64,000 nucleotides of DNA from Clostridium sp. DL-VIII (GTDB lineage: Bacteria; Bacillota; Clostridia; Clostridiales; Clostridiaceae): contig NZ_CM001240.1 of the NCBI RefSeq assembly GCF_000230835.1, positions 4,862,779-4,926,778 on the forward strand, written 5' to 3'. Positions 35,225-44,418 of the stretch are shown piece by piece. The notes under the pieces were generated by a model. That model had not been told where the DNA came from, ran no database searches, and was given only the letters and a program-made list of their open reading frames with translations. The position numbers and the translations under genes are program-made. Numbering within the stretch: the first letter of the stretch is position 1; the number at the start of each line of letters is the position of its first letter.

Positions 35225-35400
35225 TCATCTATATTCCATAAACCCAAAGCTTCTGGCACTCATCTCTCCCATTCCAACTCCCAAGACAATATATTCCGGA
35301 TACTGTGAAGTATCATCCTCTAAAATATCTAACCATATCTTCTCTCCTTAATTTCTTCCTTTGATATCCTTGTTCCAATAGCCACTTTTGATCTTGTTAT
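35225..35400 (-). pseudogene. Degenerate ORF of unknown family
   Basis: The minus strand reads KVAIGTRISKEEIKE in one frame and, after a shift, KIWLDILEDDTSQYPEYIVL then GVGMGEMSARSFGFMEYR plus stop in another. Protein-like sequence split between frames suggests a frameshifted remnant. No family recognised, and there is no start. The surrounding 35169-35535 bases contain nothing else. Confidence 0.3.
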
Positions 35401-35534
35401 ATATCCCTCATGTTTGTTGGAATGCCTAATATTTTAAGTCTACCCCTTCATTTTTTAAACATTCGAACTATTGCTTAATTTGATGCTTATTTCTTTACTT
35501 GAGTTATCCATTTAATAAAATTTCAAAAAAATAT

Positions 35535-35588
35535 TGCTACAGAAAAAGTAGCATGCTATAATATCTGTAGCACGCTACTTTTTTTGTA
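35535..35588 (+). terminator. Compound hairpin with alternative pairings upstream of the tautomerase gene
   Basis: AAAAGTAGC.TGCTA (starting 35544) pairs with TAGCACGCTACTTTT (to about 35583), followed by a T run, so it is an efficient terminator on the plus strand. An upstream GCTAC (35536-35540) can instead pair with GTAGC (35548-35552), which would open the terminator. It may insulate the following operon or act as an attenuator. Confidence 0.6.
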
Positions 35589-35626
35589 GCGCCAATATCA
35601 AATACATATTAGAAAGAGGTGCAGTT

Positions 35627-35821
35627 ATGCCAGTAATTACTATGAAAATGAAAAAAACTCAACCTGAAAAGAAAAAGGAATTAATTGAAAAATTAACTTC
35701 TGTAGCTGCTGAAGTTACTAATTCTCCAGCAAGTTCTTTCACTGTCTTTATTGAGGAATATGATGCTGATAGTATTGGTATCGGCGGTCAAACATTGGCT
35801 GAAAAATTAGCTAACAAATAA
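35627..35821 (+). CDS. 4-Oxalocrotonate tautomerase-family protein
   Basis: 64 residues. The N-terminus is Met-Pro-Val-Ile-Thr, so removal of Met would expose the catalytic Pro1 of the 4-OT superfamily. KTQPEKKKELIEKLTSVAAE forms the helix, and FTVFIEEYDADSIGIGGQTL the second strand and hairpin. It would work as a hexamer on enol/keto substrates; the true substrate is unknown. It is followed 83 bases later by an HxlR regulator gene. Ribosome binding site AGAAAGAGG. Confidence 0.9.
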   Translation: MPVITMKMKKTQPEKKKELIEKLTSVAAEVTNSPASSFTVFIEEYDADSIGIGGQTLAEKLANK

Positions 35822-35837
35822 GACAAAATACTTAAGT

Positions 35838-35864
35838 TCCTCGCTTTTCTATTACAAGCGAGGA
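35838..35864 (+). terminator. Hairpin between the tautomerase and HxlR genes
   Basis: TCCTCGCTT (35838-35846) pairs perfectly with AAGCGAGGA (35856-35864). The following GCGATTTATATTT is only moderately T-rich, so it may be a partial terminator that lowers read-through into the regulator gene. Confidence 0.5.
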
Positions 35865-35904
35865 GCGATTTATATTTAGAGATATTTTTCAAGGAGGAAT
35901 TAAT

Positions 35905-36255
35905 ATGGCAGTTCCATGTCCAGGTAAACCCGTTAGGGGCTCTAAATCCGGTGTCCCGATTATGGCTCTCTTTGACCTTTTAGGTAAAAATTGGGCAATG
36001 GGTATCATTTGGAATTTACAGGAGGGCCCTTCTACTTTTAGAGAACTTCAAAAACGGTGTGAGTCAATCTCTCCTACAATATTAAACAACCGTATCAAGG
36101 AACTTAGAGAAGCCGATATTGTAGAGCGCACTAATGATGGTTACCAATTAACTACACGCGGAAAAGAACTCATGGAGTTATTGCGTCCATTTGGAGAATG
36201 GTCACGTACTTGGTCTGAAGAAGTATTCAATTATTCAAAGACACTCGATAATTAG
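35905..36255 (+). CDS. HxlR-family transcriptional regulator
   Basis: 116-residue winged-helix protein. It has the N-terminal PCPGKPVRGSKSG with the HxlR-type Cys, MALFDLLGKNWAMGIIWNL, the helix-turn-helix FRELQKRCESISPTILNNRI, and the wing VERTNDGYQLTTRGKEL. Relatives respond to electrophiles or oxidants through the N-terminal Cys. The tautomerase upstream on the same strand is the natural target. Ribosome binding site AAGGAGG. Confidence 0.9.
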   Translation: MAVPCPGKPVRGSKSGVPIMALFDLLGKNWAMGIIWNLQEGPSTFRELQKRCESISPTILNNRIKELREADIVERTNDGYQLTTRGKELMELLRPFGEWSRTWSEEVFNYSKTLDN

Positions 36256-36825
36256 ATATGCTCTCATACAATGAGATAATTATAAAGACAAATTAACTAA
36301 TTCTCATAAAATGAAACAAGATTAGGCCGCATTAAGTAATTTATAGCTATTATGCAGCCTATTCTAACATGTGTGTATGCTGTGTATCTGTATTAGAACA
36401 GACTGGCTATATTATCAAAGATACTGCTTATTTTAAAGTATATAAACAATAAACAGAAACAACAACTTCCTCATCAAGAATTTAAATACATCTCATGTTA
36501 ATGTTAATCCTGTTGGGTTATTCAGTACTGTCGTTGCACATGCATTTAAATACATCTCATGTTATAATGTTAATCCAAAGTAAATAAGCCATTCTTATAA
36601 CTTACTAATCACTTTTCTTACAGTAATAATAACACATTCTAAAAAACTTACCAATCTACAAAGATAATTTACAAAAAGACCTATTTATCTAATTTTTCAG
36701 ATTTTCTTAGATTTTTGAGCTGGTAAAGTTGAAATTTCTATAGCTATATCTTTTGATAATAGACATCCCCCTATTTAACATTTTCAGGAAATACAGATAG
36801 GTTAAAGCAACCTATCTAGCAAATC
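36256..36825. other. Intergenic stretch holding relic CRISPR repeats
   Basis: No gene in 570 bases. An imperfect hairpin around 36324-36363 (AGGC.GCAT / ATGC.GCCT) may end the HxlR transcript. The two repeat units at 36480-36575 are described separately. Confidence 0.5.
36480..36575. CRISPR. Relic mini-array: two repeats of a second CRISPR family around one spacer
   Basis: Two units start ATTTAAATACATCTCATGTT (36480 and 36544) and end with variants of AATGTTAATCC. They are separated by about 34 bases of unrelated sequence (36510-36543), a spacer-sized gap. The same unit occurs singly at 20766. The repeat differs from the active array. No leader and no second cas set are present, so this is most likely the eroded remains of another type I-B array. 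Confidence 0.6.
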
Positions 36826-38385
36826 CTAAATTTCTTCAATTCTGCAATTATGTTCTTTTTCCCTTGAATCATAACATATTGCAACTAGCAATACTTTCTT
36901 ATTTTCATTTTCTTTTTTAAATTTTTCTACATATTCTTTTTTCCTTATTTGATTTATTGCCACCTCTGTAGTTTCATCCTTCTTAAGTTCAACTATGAAA
37001 GGAATATCATTTTTTCTTCTTGGATGAAACGTAAAGTCTGCATAACCTTTCCCTGTTTTCTCCTCACGTTCTACTCTAGAAGTATCTCTGGCAGAAAGGT
37101 ATGCTAAAGTTAACACACATGATAAACTATTCTCGTCATTATACTGAAGTATTGGTATTTCCGAGTTATGAATATCATGCAATATTGATTCTACAGTTTT
37201 TGTGTCACCTTTAACTGTTGCTCTTAGCATTCTCTTGGAATTTTCAATTATCTCTGAAACATATCCAAATGATTTATCTTCTAAAGATTTCTCAAACTCC
37301 TTCATAAGTTCTTTATTAGGGATTCTTAAGTATCCGTCATGATATGATAAAAATCCAAGTACTATCATAGCAGAATATATTTCTTCCTTATTTCTTGGTG
37401 CTCCTTGACCTGCTCTAAAATCTTCATCAATAGTTATATCAATTTCGTTCCCTGATACCATTTCTATAACATCGTCCCTAATTTCCAAAGTATTGTACTT
37501 AAGATACTCTGTTACTTCATCCATAGCACCAGTATTGGTCCAATAACTTTCACAGTAATTATTTTGAAGCGCTTTTACTACTGAACGTGGATTATATATC
37601 TTTATGCCTTTTGCTGTTAAATATCCATTATACCAACTTTCCAATTCCTTAAAACTAATACTTTTATTTTTATTGCAAAGTTTTATAACTTCATCTTCCG
37701 TAAATCCAAAATACTCATCAAAGGTTCTATCTTTTAAAAAAGTAAACTCATCAAACATATTAAGCGCTGAACCACTAGAATATTTCTTTATAGGAAGAAC
37801 ACCTGTCATATATACTAAAGCCACATAAGGCTGATCCTTTAAAAGATTTCTTAAAAACTCTAAAAAATCATTCTGATTTTCTTCAAAAATATTATTAGAA
37901 AAAATATAATCCCATTCATCAAATATAAAAATAAATTTATCTTTAGTCTCATATAACATGGAGCTTAAATTAAAATAATCATCTGAGGTAATATGGGGAT
38001 ACTTTTGCGCTATATCTTTTTTTATCGTATCTCTTATCATCTTAATATAATCATCATAAGTATTTCCGACTTCAGACATTGTATTAAAAGATATATTAAT
38101 TACATTATACTTATTTAAATGTTCATCATAGGTAGCTGCATTACTTATATTAAGATTATTAAATATTTCTTTTGAATCTACTGCTTTAGAATAATAAGCA
38201 CCTAACATATCAGCAATACTTGATTTACCAAACCTTCTTGGTCTTGTTATGCATATATATTTATTTTTTGTAGATATTTTTTCGTTAATCAATTTTATCA
38301 TAAAAGATTTATCCACAAAATACTCTTCATTCACAAGTTCTCTATAATTTTCAAAAGGTTTATCAGTATTTAAATATATAGCCAT
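36826..38385 (-). CDS. AAA-ATPase-like / PD-(D/E)XK nuclease-family protein, paralogue 3 (intact motifs)
   Basis: 519 residues. NEEYFVDKSFMIKLINEKI leads to Walker A-like TRPRRFGKSSIADMLGAYYS and Walker B KFIFIFDEWDYIFSNN. YFGFTEDEVIKLCNKN and SWYNGYLTAKGIKIYNPRSV follow. The C-terminal nuclease is GKGYADFTFHPRRKND, then IPFIVELKKDETTEVAINQI, keeping both the Asp and the E-x-K. It is therefore the only one of the three paralogues here with a complete nuclease motif. It is more distant from the other two (different subgroup, DEWD instead of DEYD). Cellular role unknown. Confidence 0.87.
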   Translation of the reverse strand: MAIYLNTDKPFENYRELVNEEYFVDKSFMIKLINEKISTKNKYICITRPRRFGKSSIADMLGAYYSKAVDSKEIFNNLNISNAATYDEHLNKYNVINISFNTMSEVGNTYDDYIKMIRDTIKKDIAQKYPHITSDDYFNLSSMLYETKDKFIFIFDEWDYIFSNNIFEENQNDFLEFLRNLLKDQPYVALVYMTGVLPIKKYSSGSALNMFDEFTFLKDRTFDEYFGFTEDEVIKLCNKNKSISFKELESWYNGYLTAKGIKIYNPRSVVKALQNNYCESYWTNTGAMDEVTEYLKYNTLEIRDDVIEMVSGNEIDITIDEDFRAGQGAPRNKEEIYSAMIVLGFLSYHDGYLRIPNKELMKEFEKSLEDKSFGYVSEIIENSKRMLRATVKGDTKTVESILHDIHNSEIPILQYNDENSLSCVLTLAYLSARDTSRVEREEKTGKGYADFTFHPRRKNDIPFIVELKKDETTEVAINQIRKKEYVEKFKKENENKKVLLVAICYDSREKEHNCRIEEI

Positions 38386-39027
38386 GAAATCCTCCTATTC
38401 ATCTATAATTACTTTACTATATTATTTGCATTACTATGTAAACTCATGTATTTAGAGCTTTATTTACCTTCATGCTTTCTATCACTATATATATAGCCAT
38501 TATTCCACTCTTATCATCCCTTTATTCCTTTATTATATCCCATAATTTCACTTTAAACATTATCTATCTGAAATATTTGTTTTAAATTCACCTTCGACTT
38601 TCTTATACTTATCAATACTTAGAACTAGATCAACTTGATCCATAATTGCTAATCAAATTATATTTTCAGTTTTGTATAAGGCATATGAAAATAAAGAGCA
38701 TCTACTTTATTCTGCAGATGCCCAATTGATATTTTAATAAATCTCTCTCACCCATATCCTCAAATATCTAATGCATTTATGAGGCTTGATTTGAAATTTG
38801 AGCTAATTTAACTCCTAGGTTCAATAGTATTACTTAAATATTCGGCTCTGTTTTAAATAGTGGTTGATTTATGATTCTTTTCCAAAAATAGTTTATAATA
38901 TAGATATAATCAGTTTTCGGAGGTATAACCATAAGTAATGTAATATCAGTATCAGCACAAGCAAAAGCCTTATGCTAAAGAAGTAGAAATTAATATTTCA
39001 ACTTCTTTTTACTGGAGACATAAGATA
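38386..39027. other. Intergenic stretch with an orphan MITE-like end
   Basis: Mostly structureless AT-rich DNA. At 38680-38695, AGGCATATGAAAATAAA copies the terminus of the MITE-like family, but no matching right end follows. A small hairpin GCATCTAC...GCAGATGC (38698-38720) lies next to it. No gene seen. Confidence 0.45.
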
Positions 39028-39108
39028 CTCAACTGTATTAATGAATTTCTTGGTATAGGCTCTTTTAATGGAGTTGCAGCAAAATATCTTGGAAATTATT
39101 TTAAATAG
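39028..39108 (+). pseudogene. Possible transposase C-terminal remnant (IS1595-like)
   Basis: The frame LNCINEFLGIGSFNGVAAKY then LGNYFK and stop resembles the end of IS1595/ISXO2-type transposases (N.FL..F.GVATKYL.NYL.W). Upstream bases contain no continuous frame. The rest of any element is gone. Confidence 0.4.
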
Positions 39109-39314
39109 CATAAGTGAATAAACACATTCAGTACAGAAAAATAGGTAGCACGAACCAAAAATTTGATAGCACATAGCTATATTATGGTTAAGGATTTTAA
39201 AACGATACAACCAGTATTTATATACAGGTATCTTTATTATACATAATCTATAAGTTATGCATAATAAAATGACGAATGATTATCTAAAATTATGTTAATG
39301 GAGATGTTGCATTC

Positions 39315-39971
39315 ATGGAAGAAAAAGAAATCAGATACAAACAAGGTGTAAAATGGTCTATATTTTATATAATTATATATTCACTATTTACTATATCATT
39401 AATGTATATCGAACCTAAGATATTTAAAATAGTGTTAGGTATTGTAGGGTTGATTTTTATTGTTGTGTATACTTTTACTATAAGATACAATAAAGAACGT
39501 TTGTTTGTGCTCGGATTAATATCTATGTTTGCTGTAATGCATATGGGGATTGCATTTGGTAGTGTTATAGATATAGAAACTGTTATTGCTATTGGTATCG
39601 CAGTATCTATAATGGATGTATTAAGTTTTACAAAGTACGGAAAAAATACAGCGAACGCCAAAGCAATGTCTAATATTCAATTTGTGTCTAAATTAATTGT
39701 TTATGGTAAAACAAGAAACAATGAACTTATACCCACTTGTGGATTAGGTGACTATCTATATTATGCTATATGGATAGTTGGCATCCATAATGTATCAGAT
39801 AAACTTTGGGCATATGCCATTGCTTCGTTATTAATTTTTATTGGTACTTTAGTAGATTCCATCATAATTGGATATATATATAAGAAAGATAATTACAATG
39901 GATTTCCTGCAACAATTATACCATTTTCACTTGTTTCTATATTCTATGGATTTTTATATTTTCTGAATTAA
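39315..39971 (+). CDS. Membrane protein with presenilin/SPP-type GxGD aspartyl protease signatures
   Basis: 218 residues with about seven hydrophobic helices (roughly 14-31, 36-56, 62-80, 84-104, 142-158, 165-189, 196-216). Asp101 lies in a helix (IAVSIMDVLSF), as the first catalytic Asp of presenilins does. CGLGDYLYYAIWIVG contains the GxGD motif (Gly143-Leu-Gly-Asp146), followed by a long helix and GFPATIIPFSLVSIFYGFLYF, positioned like the PAL motif and last helix (Pro198-Ala199-Thr200). Spacing of the three motifs parallels archaeal presenilin homologues, though the N-terminal part is shorter. If active it would be an intramembrane protease. A weak ribosome binding site (GGAG, 11 bases) precedes it; it stands alone. 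Confidence 0.7.
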   Translation: MEEKEIRYKQGVKWSIFYIIIYSLFTISLMYIEPKIFKIVLGIVGLIFIVVYTFTIRYNKERLFVLGLISMFAVMHMGIAFGSVIDIETVIAIGIAVSIMDVLSFTKYGKNTANAKAMSNIQFVSKLIVYGKTRNNELIPTCGLGDYLYYAIWIVGIHNVSDKLWAYAIASLLIFIGTLVDSIIIGYIYKKDNYNGFPATIIPFSLVSIFYGFLYFLN

Positions 39972-40060
39972 GAAATTTCTTTGGAGCTACAAAAATTTTA
40001 AAGGAAAGCAATGCAAAAAAATCTATGAGCATTGTAATACGAAGAAAATTTAAATAACAG

Positions 40061-40095
40061 AAAAGACAAGCTTAAAATAGTTACGCTTGTCTTTT
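40061..40095 (+). terminator. Bidirectional terminator between the membrane protein and the chemotaxis receptor
   Basis: AAAAGACAAGC (40061-40071) pairs with GCTTGTCTTTT (40085-40095), then CTCTTT. It serves the plus-strand membrane protein gene and lies 33 bases past the minus-strand receptor's stop. Confidence 0.7.
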
Positions 40096-40127
40096 CTCTT
40101 TAAGCTACTTATTTTTAATAACCATAG

Positions 40128-41837
40128 TTATACCTTAAAATTATTAACCATACTAATTAGCTTATTAGTGCTTACACTAACTTCCTTAATTAATTCAACA
40201 ACATTTCCCGAACTTTCGGATATGGTATTTATATTTTCTGCAATATTAGTGGTTCCAGCAGCTAATTCAGTATTTGAATCATTTATTTGTTTTACCGCAT
40301 CCGAAACCCTAAGCATAGAATCCATCATACTGTTAGATTTATTGCTAAATTCTGTTGTCATATCATAAACCATAGCTGCATCTTTACTATACTGCTCTCC
40401 TGTTTTAACAATCATCTCATAATCATTTATCACATCAACATTAATAAATTTAAGCATATCTTGAGAAGTAGAAACTAAGTTGTCTACTATTCCCATAACG
40501 ATATTACTAATATTACTTATTTCTGATACAGTGTTTTTAGAATCTTCTGCAAGATTTCTAATTTCTTCTGCTACTACTGAAAAACCTTTGCCTGCTTCAC
40601 CTGCTCTTTGGGCCTCTATTGATGCATTTAATGCTAATAAATTTGTTTGAGAAGCAATTTCTAAAATAGCTTCTGATAAAACCTTTATCTTTTCTACTTC
40701 TTTAGCTTTTTCAATAGCTTCTAATAATTTACTTTGAGTTTGTGAATTAATCTTTTGAGCATTTTCCATAGAATTAACAGCTTTATTTTTAAGTTCATTA
40801 GCTCTCTCATTTATAAGCTTCGAATTTTCAGCTTCACTTTTTGCCTTTAGTGCAATTCCCTTCATATCTGAGTTAATTAAAGATGTATTATTGCTCATTT
40901 CTTCTGTTGAAGCTGCTGTCTCCTCCATACCACTTGATAATTCTTCTGTTGTAGCATAAACATCTTCAATTAATCCAGATAACTCACCTATATTTTCATT
41001 AGTTTTTTTAACTTTATTTTCGACATTTCTTGATTCATTAATAACAACATTGATAATCTGCCTAAAAGACTCCTGCATTAAATTAAAACTTTTTGCCATT
41101 TCACCAATCTCATCATTGCTATGAAAATCAATCCTTTGGGTTAAATCTCCACCATTATTAGACATTTCATTAAGTTTTGAAAGCATAGTAGTTATTGGTG
41201 CAACAATACTTTTAGATATATATCTCCAAGCTATAACAAATATTATCACCAATGCTAAAACAGATATTCCCATTAAAATTATTGTATTTCTTATATCATT
41301 TTCTATACTACTCATAGATATTTCAATGTTTTTTGCTGCTGCTTCGTTAAATGTATCTGCTTCCTCATTAATCTTTTCTGAAGTAGAATCAAATTCTCCC
41401 ATAGATAAATTTCCTTTTTCAGGACCACCGTCTATGTAAGCTTGTGCCATTTTCTTTCCTGTTTCATAATAAGTTTCAAAACTTTTTTGTATATTATCTA
41501 ATTCACTTGCACTTTCTGGATTTTTTTCTTTAAGATCACTCACAACACTTTCTAGATCCTTAGCAAATTTTTCTGCTTCATCAAACCCATCATCAAAGCC
41601 TTTTGCGCCTCTTGTCGCGCTAATATCTGTAAGAAATTGCTGGACTTGTACAACATCTAATTTTAGTTCATCAGCTTTAGTGCTTATATAAAAATATTTA
41701 TTATTCATTTCCCGTACCTTTTTTAAATTGTTACTTGTGGCGTTAAATTGTATTGCCATAAACACTATAAAAAACAAACTAAGTGATATTAATGGTAACA
41801 ATACTTTTAGCTTTATCCCTTTTATCATTCGAATCAT
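40128..41837 (-). CDS. Methyl-accepting chemotaxis protein
   Basis: 569 residues. Transmembrane helix 1 (about 11-29) and helix 2 (185-205) enclose a roughly 155-residue helical extracytoplasmic sensor with a [20 protein letters not shown] start, like four-helix-bundle or HBM sensors. A HAMP domain follows (206-262), then a methylation region and the conserved hairpin [40 protein letters not shown]. The tip reads EAQRAGE instead of the usual EAARAGE. It signals to CheA/CheW; the stimulus is unknown. No other chemotaxis gene is near. Confidence 0.95.
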   Translation of the reverse strand: MIRMIKGIKLKVLLPLISLSLFFIVFMAIQFNATSNNLKKVREMNNKYFYISTKADELKLDVVQVQQFLTDISATRGAKGFDDGFDEAEKFAKDLESVVSDLKEKNPESASELDNIQKSFETYYETGKKMAQAYIDGGPEKGNLSMGEFDSTSEKINEEADTFNEAAAKNIEISMSSIENDIRNTIILMGISVLALVIIFVIAWRYISKSIVAPITTMLSKLNEMSNNGGDLTQRIDFHSNDEIGEMAKSFNLMQESFRQIINVVINESRNVENKVKKTNENIGELSGLIEDVYATTEELSSGMEETAASTEEMSNNTSLINSDMKGIALKAKSEAENSKLINERANELKNKAVNSMENAQKINSQTQSKLLEAIEKAKEVEKIKVLSEAILEIASQTNLLALNASIEAQRAGEAGKGFSVVAEEIRNLAEDSKNTVSEISNISNIVMGIVDNLVSTSQDMLKFINVDVINDYEMIVKTGEQYSKDAAMVYDMTTEFSNKSNSMMDSMLRVSDAVKQINDSNTELAAGTTNIAENINTISESSGNVVELIKEVSVSTNKLISMVNNFKV

Positions 41838-41866
41838 TCCCCTTATAATCTTATTTAAGCAAAAAA

Positions 41867-41943
41867 TTAGCGAAAATTATACGCTTATTTATAGTTTATA
41901 ACTTTCGCTAAAACATTTCATCTATTATCTTGATTTTTTTATA
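41867..41943 (-). repeat. Hairpin repeat left of the IS66 element
   Basis: TTAGCGAAA...TTATA pairs with TATAA..TTTCGCTAA (41867-41911), then T6 on the minus strand. The hairpin and about 35 following bases are similar to 44954-45030 on the other side of the insertion element. Confidence 0.6.
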
Positions 41944-42088
41944 AATTTACCTAATCATTATCATAAACTTCTTTTTACTACTTAATCAACAAAAACAATA
42001 ATATGTTCCATCATCTAATTTAGTAAGCGGTGGAACACCTGCCGTATTGAAAAAAAGTAGCTTCTCAGGAACTTGAGAAGCTACTTTT

Positions 42089-42367
42089 TTAATAAAAACC
42101 TTCTTTTGCAATTTTCTTTATGTAGTTATATTGTTTTCGAATAAGTTTTTTAAATTCAGAATCTGATAAGTCATTAAAAATAGCTATTCCTTCTTCATAA
42201 AGACATTCATATATCAATTCACAATAATCATCATCTTCTCTGTGCATTTTATTGTATCTTTTTTCAAGTTCATATGGAAAATCTAGAGTATAAGCTATTT
42301 CGTCAATTCTTCCGCTAAGAAATTCTTTAGTCATATTCATCATATAGTCTATATTAGGCTGACTCAC
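42089..42367 (-). CDS. Small acidic passenger protein inside the IS66 element
   Basis: 92 residues, soluble and acidic: MSQPNIDYMMNMTKEFLSGR, FPYELEKRYNKMHREDDDYC, LYEEGIAIFNDLSDSEFKKL. Its start overlaps the last 14 bases of tnpC, indicating translational coupling, and its stop lies 66 bases inside the left end of the element. No family recognised. Extra genes at this place are not part of the minimal IS66 set, so it may be an accessory or regulatory protein of this subgroup. Confidence 0.7.
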   Translation of the reverse strand: MSQPNIDYMMNMTKEFLSGRIDEIAYTLDFPYELEKRYNKMHREDDDYCELIYECLYEEGIAIFNDLSDSEFKKLIRKQYNYIKKIAKEGFY

Positions 42368-43967
42368 TTATATTCTCCTCCTTTGGGTTAGTTTCTTCTG
42401 TATTTATTTTGCATTCAAGTTGCACTTGATCTGCCCATGGTAAATATTCTTCAAGAACAGAATCGTTTGATGTAAAATTAATATTAGGTAAATTGCGGAA
42501 TATATACTCCAAATACTTGTATGCATCTAGATTATTAGCTGCGGCTATATTTATAATGCTAAATATAATTGCTGACGCTTCCGCCCCAGCTGGCGAATCT
42601 GAAAATAACGAATTTTTTCTTGTAATTGCTACTGGTTTCACAGCAATTTCAGATAAATTATTTGATAAAGGTATTCTTCCATCAAGCAAGAAGTTTGAAA
42701 AATATTCTTTATGATTTAATGTATAATACAGCGCCTTTCTTAAGGGCTCTTGTTTTGTAACTGTTTTTTCTGCCCATGCAAAAAAGGCATCCAATATAGG
42801 GATACTATATATAATCCTGTTATTTTTTCTTTCTTCTGGAGATAACTCTTTCCATTTTCTTTCGAATTTAAAGAGTTTATCACAATAAGCCCGTCCAATG
42901 GCTCCGCCGGATCCTGAAATCTCTTTCTTACCAGAATCTAGTGGGATAGCATCAAGATAATATCTTCTTAGATGGCTAAAGCACAAGCATCTAGTGATTC
43001 CTTCAACTTTCTCATATCCTGCATACGCATCACTTACATGATAACCAGTGAATCCATCTAAAAAAGCTTTTGCATGATCTCCAGCACGACTGCTAGTATA
43101 TTGATATAGAATTACTGGCGGACCTTCACAGTCCCCAGTTCTATGTATCCATATATATGATTTACTAGATGCTTTCTTATCTTTTTCCTTGTTTACCTGC
43201 CATGTTGTCTCATCACTCATGATAATACTGCACTTTAATAATTGTTTATGCATGAGTTCATATAGGGGCTTTAGCCAATATTCAGAGCTATGTATTATCC
43301 AATTTGCCATCATATCTCTTTTAAGTTCAGCACCCATCCTTTTAAAATCTTTTTCCTGACGGTATAACGGCATAGACATCATATACTTTTGATACATTAG
43401 CCAGGCTATAATTGAAGGCGAAGCGACGGAATGCGTAAGCACAGGTGCTGGTACAGGTGCACAATATATAGAATCATATGGATTTATATCATTTTTCCCA
43501 CACTCAATACATTTGTATACATATTGAACATAATCTTTTATTATAAGCTTTGCTGGAATATATTCCATTTCCGATCTTACTTTTTTCTTTCCAATTACTT
43601 TAAGATCACTTCCACAGATTTTGCACAAAGCTTCTCCATCAAGAACACATTCAACTACTTCGTGTGGCAGTGCCTTAATTAATTTTTCTCTGTCACCTTT
43701 TTTTCTTACAGGTCTTTTATGTTCTTTAATATTTATAATTTTGCTTTCATCTAGAATTTCATCATATGTTTCACCAAAAAGAGAGCATTGCCCATCTGTT
43801 TTAGGAGTTTTTTCACTTGACGCCCCAAAACGTTGTTTTGATGCATGCAAAACCGCTTGAGTAAGGAGTTCAACATTATGCTCTAACATATTCACCTTTT
43901 CTTGCAGTTTTTTATTTTCATTTTCAAGTTCTTTAATTCGTAAATCTTTCTTATCTAAAAACTGCAT
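42354..43967 (-). CDS. tnpC: IS66 transposase TnpC
   Basis: 537 residues. It has an N-terminal leucine-rich coiled coil (ELENENKKLQEKVNMLEHNV), then ASKQRFGASSEKT, and a zinc finger with CKICGSDL and CIECGK. The DDE core has Asp in IIMSDETTW, Asp in HVSDAYAGYEKVEG and Glu in PLSNNLSEIAVKPVAITRKN. FSDSPAGAEASAIIFSII is the usual IS66 C-terminal block. Full length; it should catalyse cut and strand transfer at the element's ends. Confidence 0.96.
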   Translation of the reverse strand: MQFLDKKDLRIKELENENKKLQEKVNMLEHNVELLTQAVLHASKQRFGASSEKTPKTDGQCSLFGETYDEILDESKIINIKEHKRPVRKKGDREKLIKALPHEVVECVLDGEALCKICGSDLKVIGKKKVRSEMEYIPAKLIIKDYVQYVYKCIECGKNDINPYDSIYCAPVPAPVLTHSVASPSIIAWLMYQKYMMSMPLYRQEKDFKRMGAELKRDMMANWIIHSSEYWLKPLYELMHKQLLKCSIIMSDETTWQVNKEKDKKASSKSYIWIHRTGDCEGPPVILYQYTSSRAGDHAKAFLDGFTGYHVSDAYAGYEKVEGITRCLCFSHLRRYYLDAIPLDSGKKEISGSGGAIGRAYCDKLFKFERKWKELSPEERKNNRIIYSIPILDAFFAWAEKTVTKQEPLRKALYYTLNHKEYFSNFLLDGRIPLSNNLSEIAVKPVAITRKNSLFSDSPAGAEASAIIFSIINIAAANNLDAYKYLEYIFRNLPNINFTSNDSVLEEYLPWADQVQLECKINTEETNPKEENISESA

Positions 43968-44046
43968 AGCAAAGGCTCCTTTCTAGTTAATTCTCTACTT
44001 ATATTATACCAGAAAAGTGGCTATTTTACTAGCTTTTTAGACGATT

Positions 44047-44418
44047 TTAGAAAATCATTCCCGTAGTGTCAATCCTTTCTCGATGTGCTTTTTTCTGATC
44101 AATTTGTAGCCCATCTAAAAGCCATTCCATTTGACGTTTGGTTATATCACGTACTTCTCCTTCATTTTTTGGCCACTGAAATTTCATGTCATCAGAAAGA
44201 AACTTTGTAACTAATATAAATCCATTTTTGTCCCATCTAAGTGCTCTAAGAGAGGTGTGCCTTTTATTGCAAAATAAGAAAACACTTGTACCAGAGTATG
44301 GATTAAGATTAAATTTCAATGAAACCAATGCGGCTAGTCCGTTTTGCTGCTTGCGAAAATCGGTGGCACCGAGTGCAAGATATATGTGCTCCGCCCCATC
44401 GGCTATATGGTGCATCAT
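44047..44418 (-). CDS. tnpB: IS66 accessory protein TnpB
   Basis: 123 residues, IS66 Orf2 type. It contains YLALGATDFRKQQNGLAALV, SGTSVFLFCNKRHTSLRALR, WDKNGFILVTKFL and WLLDGLQI, all standard for the family. It overlaps the end of tnpA by four bases (ATGA), which implies coupled translation. Needed for transposition in studied members; the mechanism is not settled. Confidence 0.96.
   Translation of the reverse strand: MMHHIADGAEHIYLALGATDFRKQQNGLAALVSLKFNLNPYSGTSVFLFCNKRHTSLRALRWDKNGFILVTKFLSDDMKFQWPKNEGEVRDITKRQMEWLLDGLQIDQKKAHRERIDTTGMIF

Noticed and set aside
38998..39210. Minus-strand ORF over the transposase remnant
   Set aside because: Cys/Phe-rich random-looking product, no ribosome binding site; the plus strand carries the better transposase-like match.
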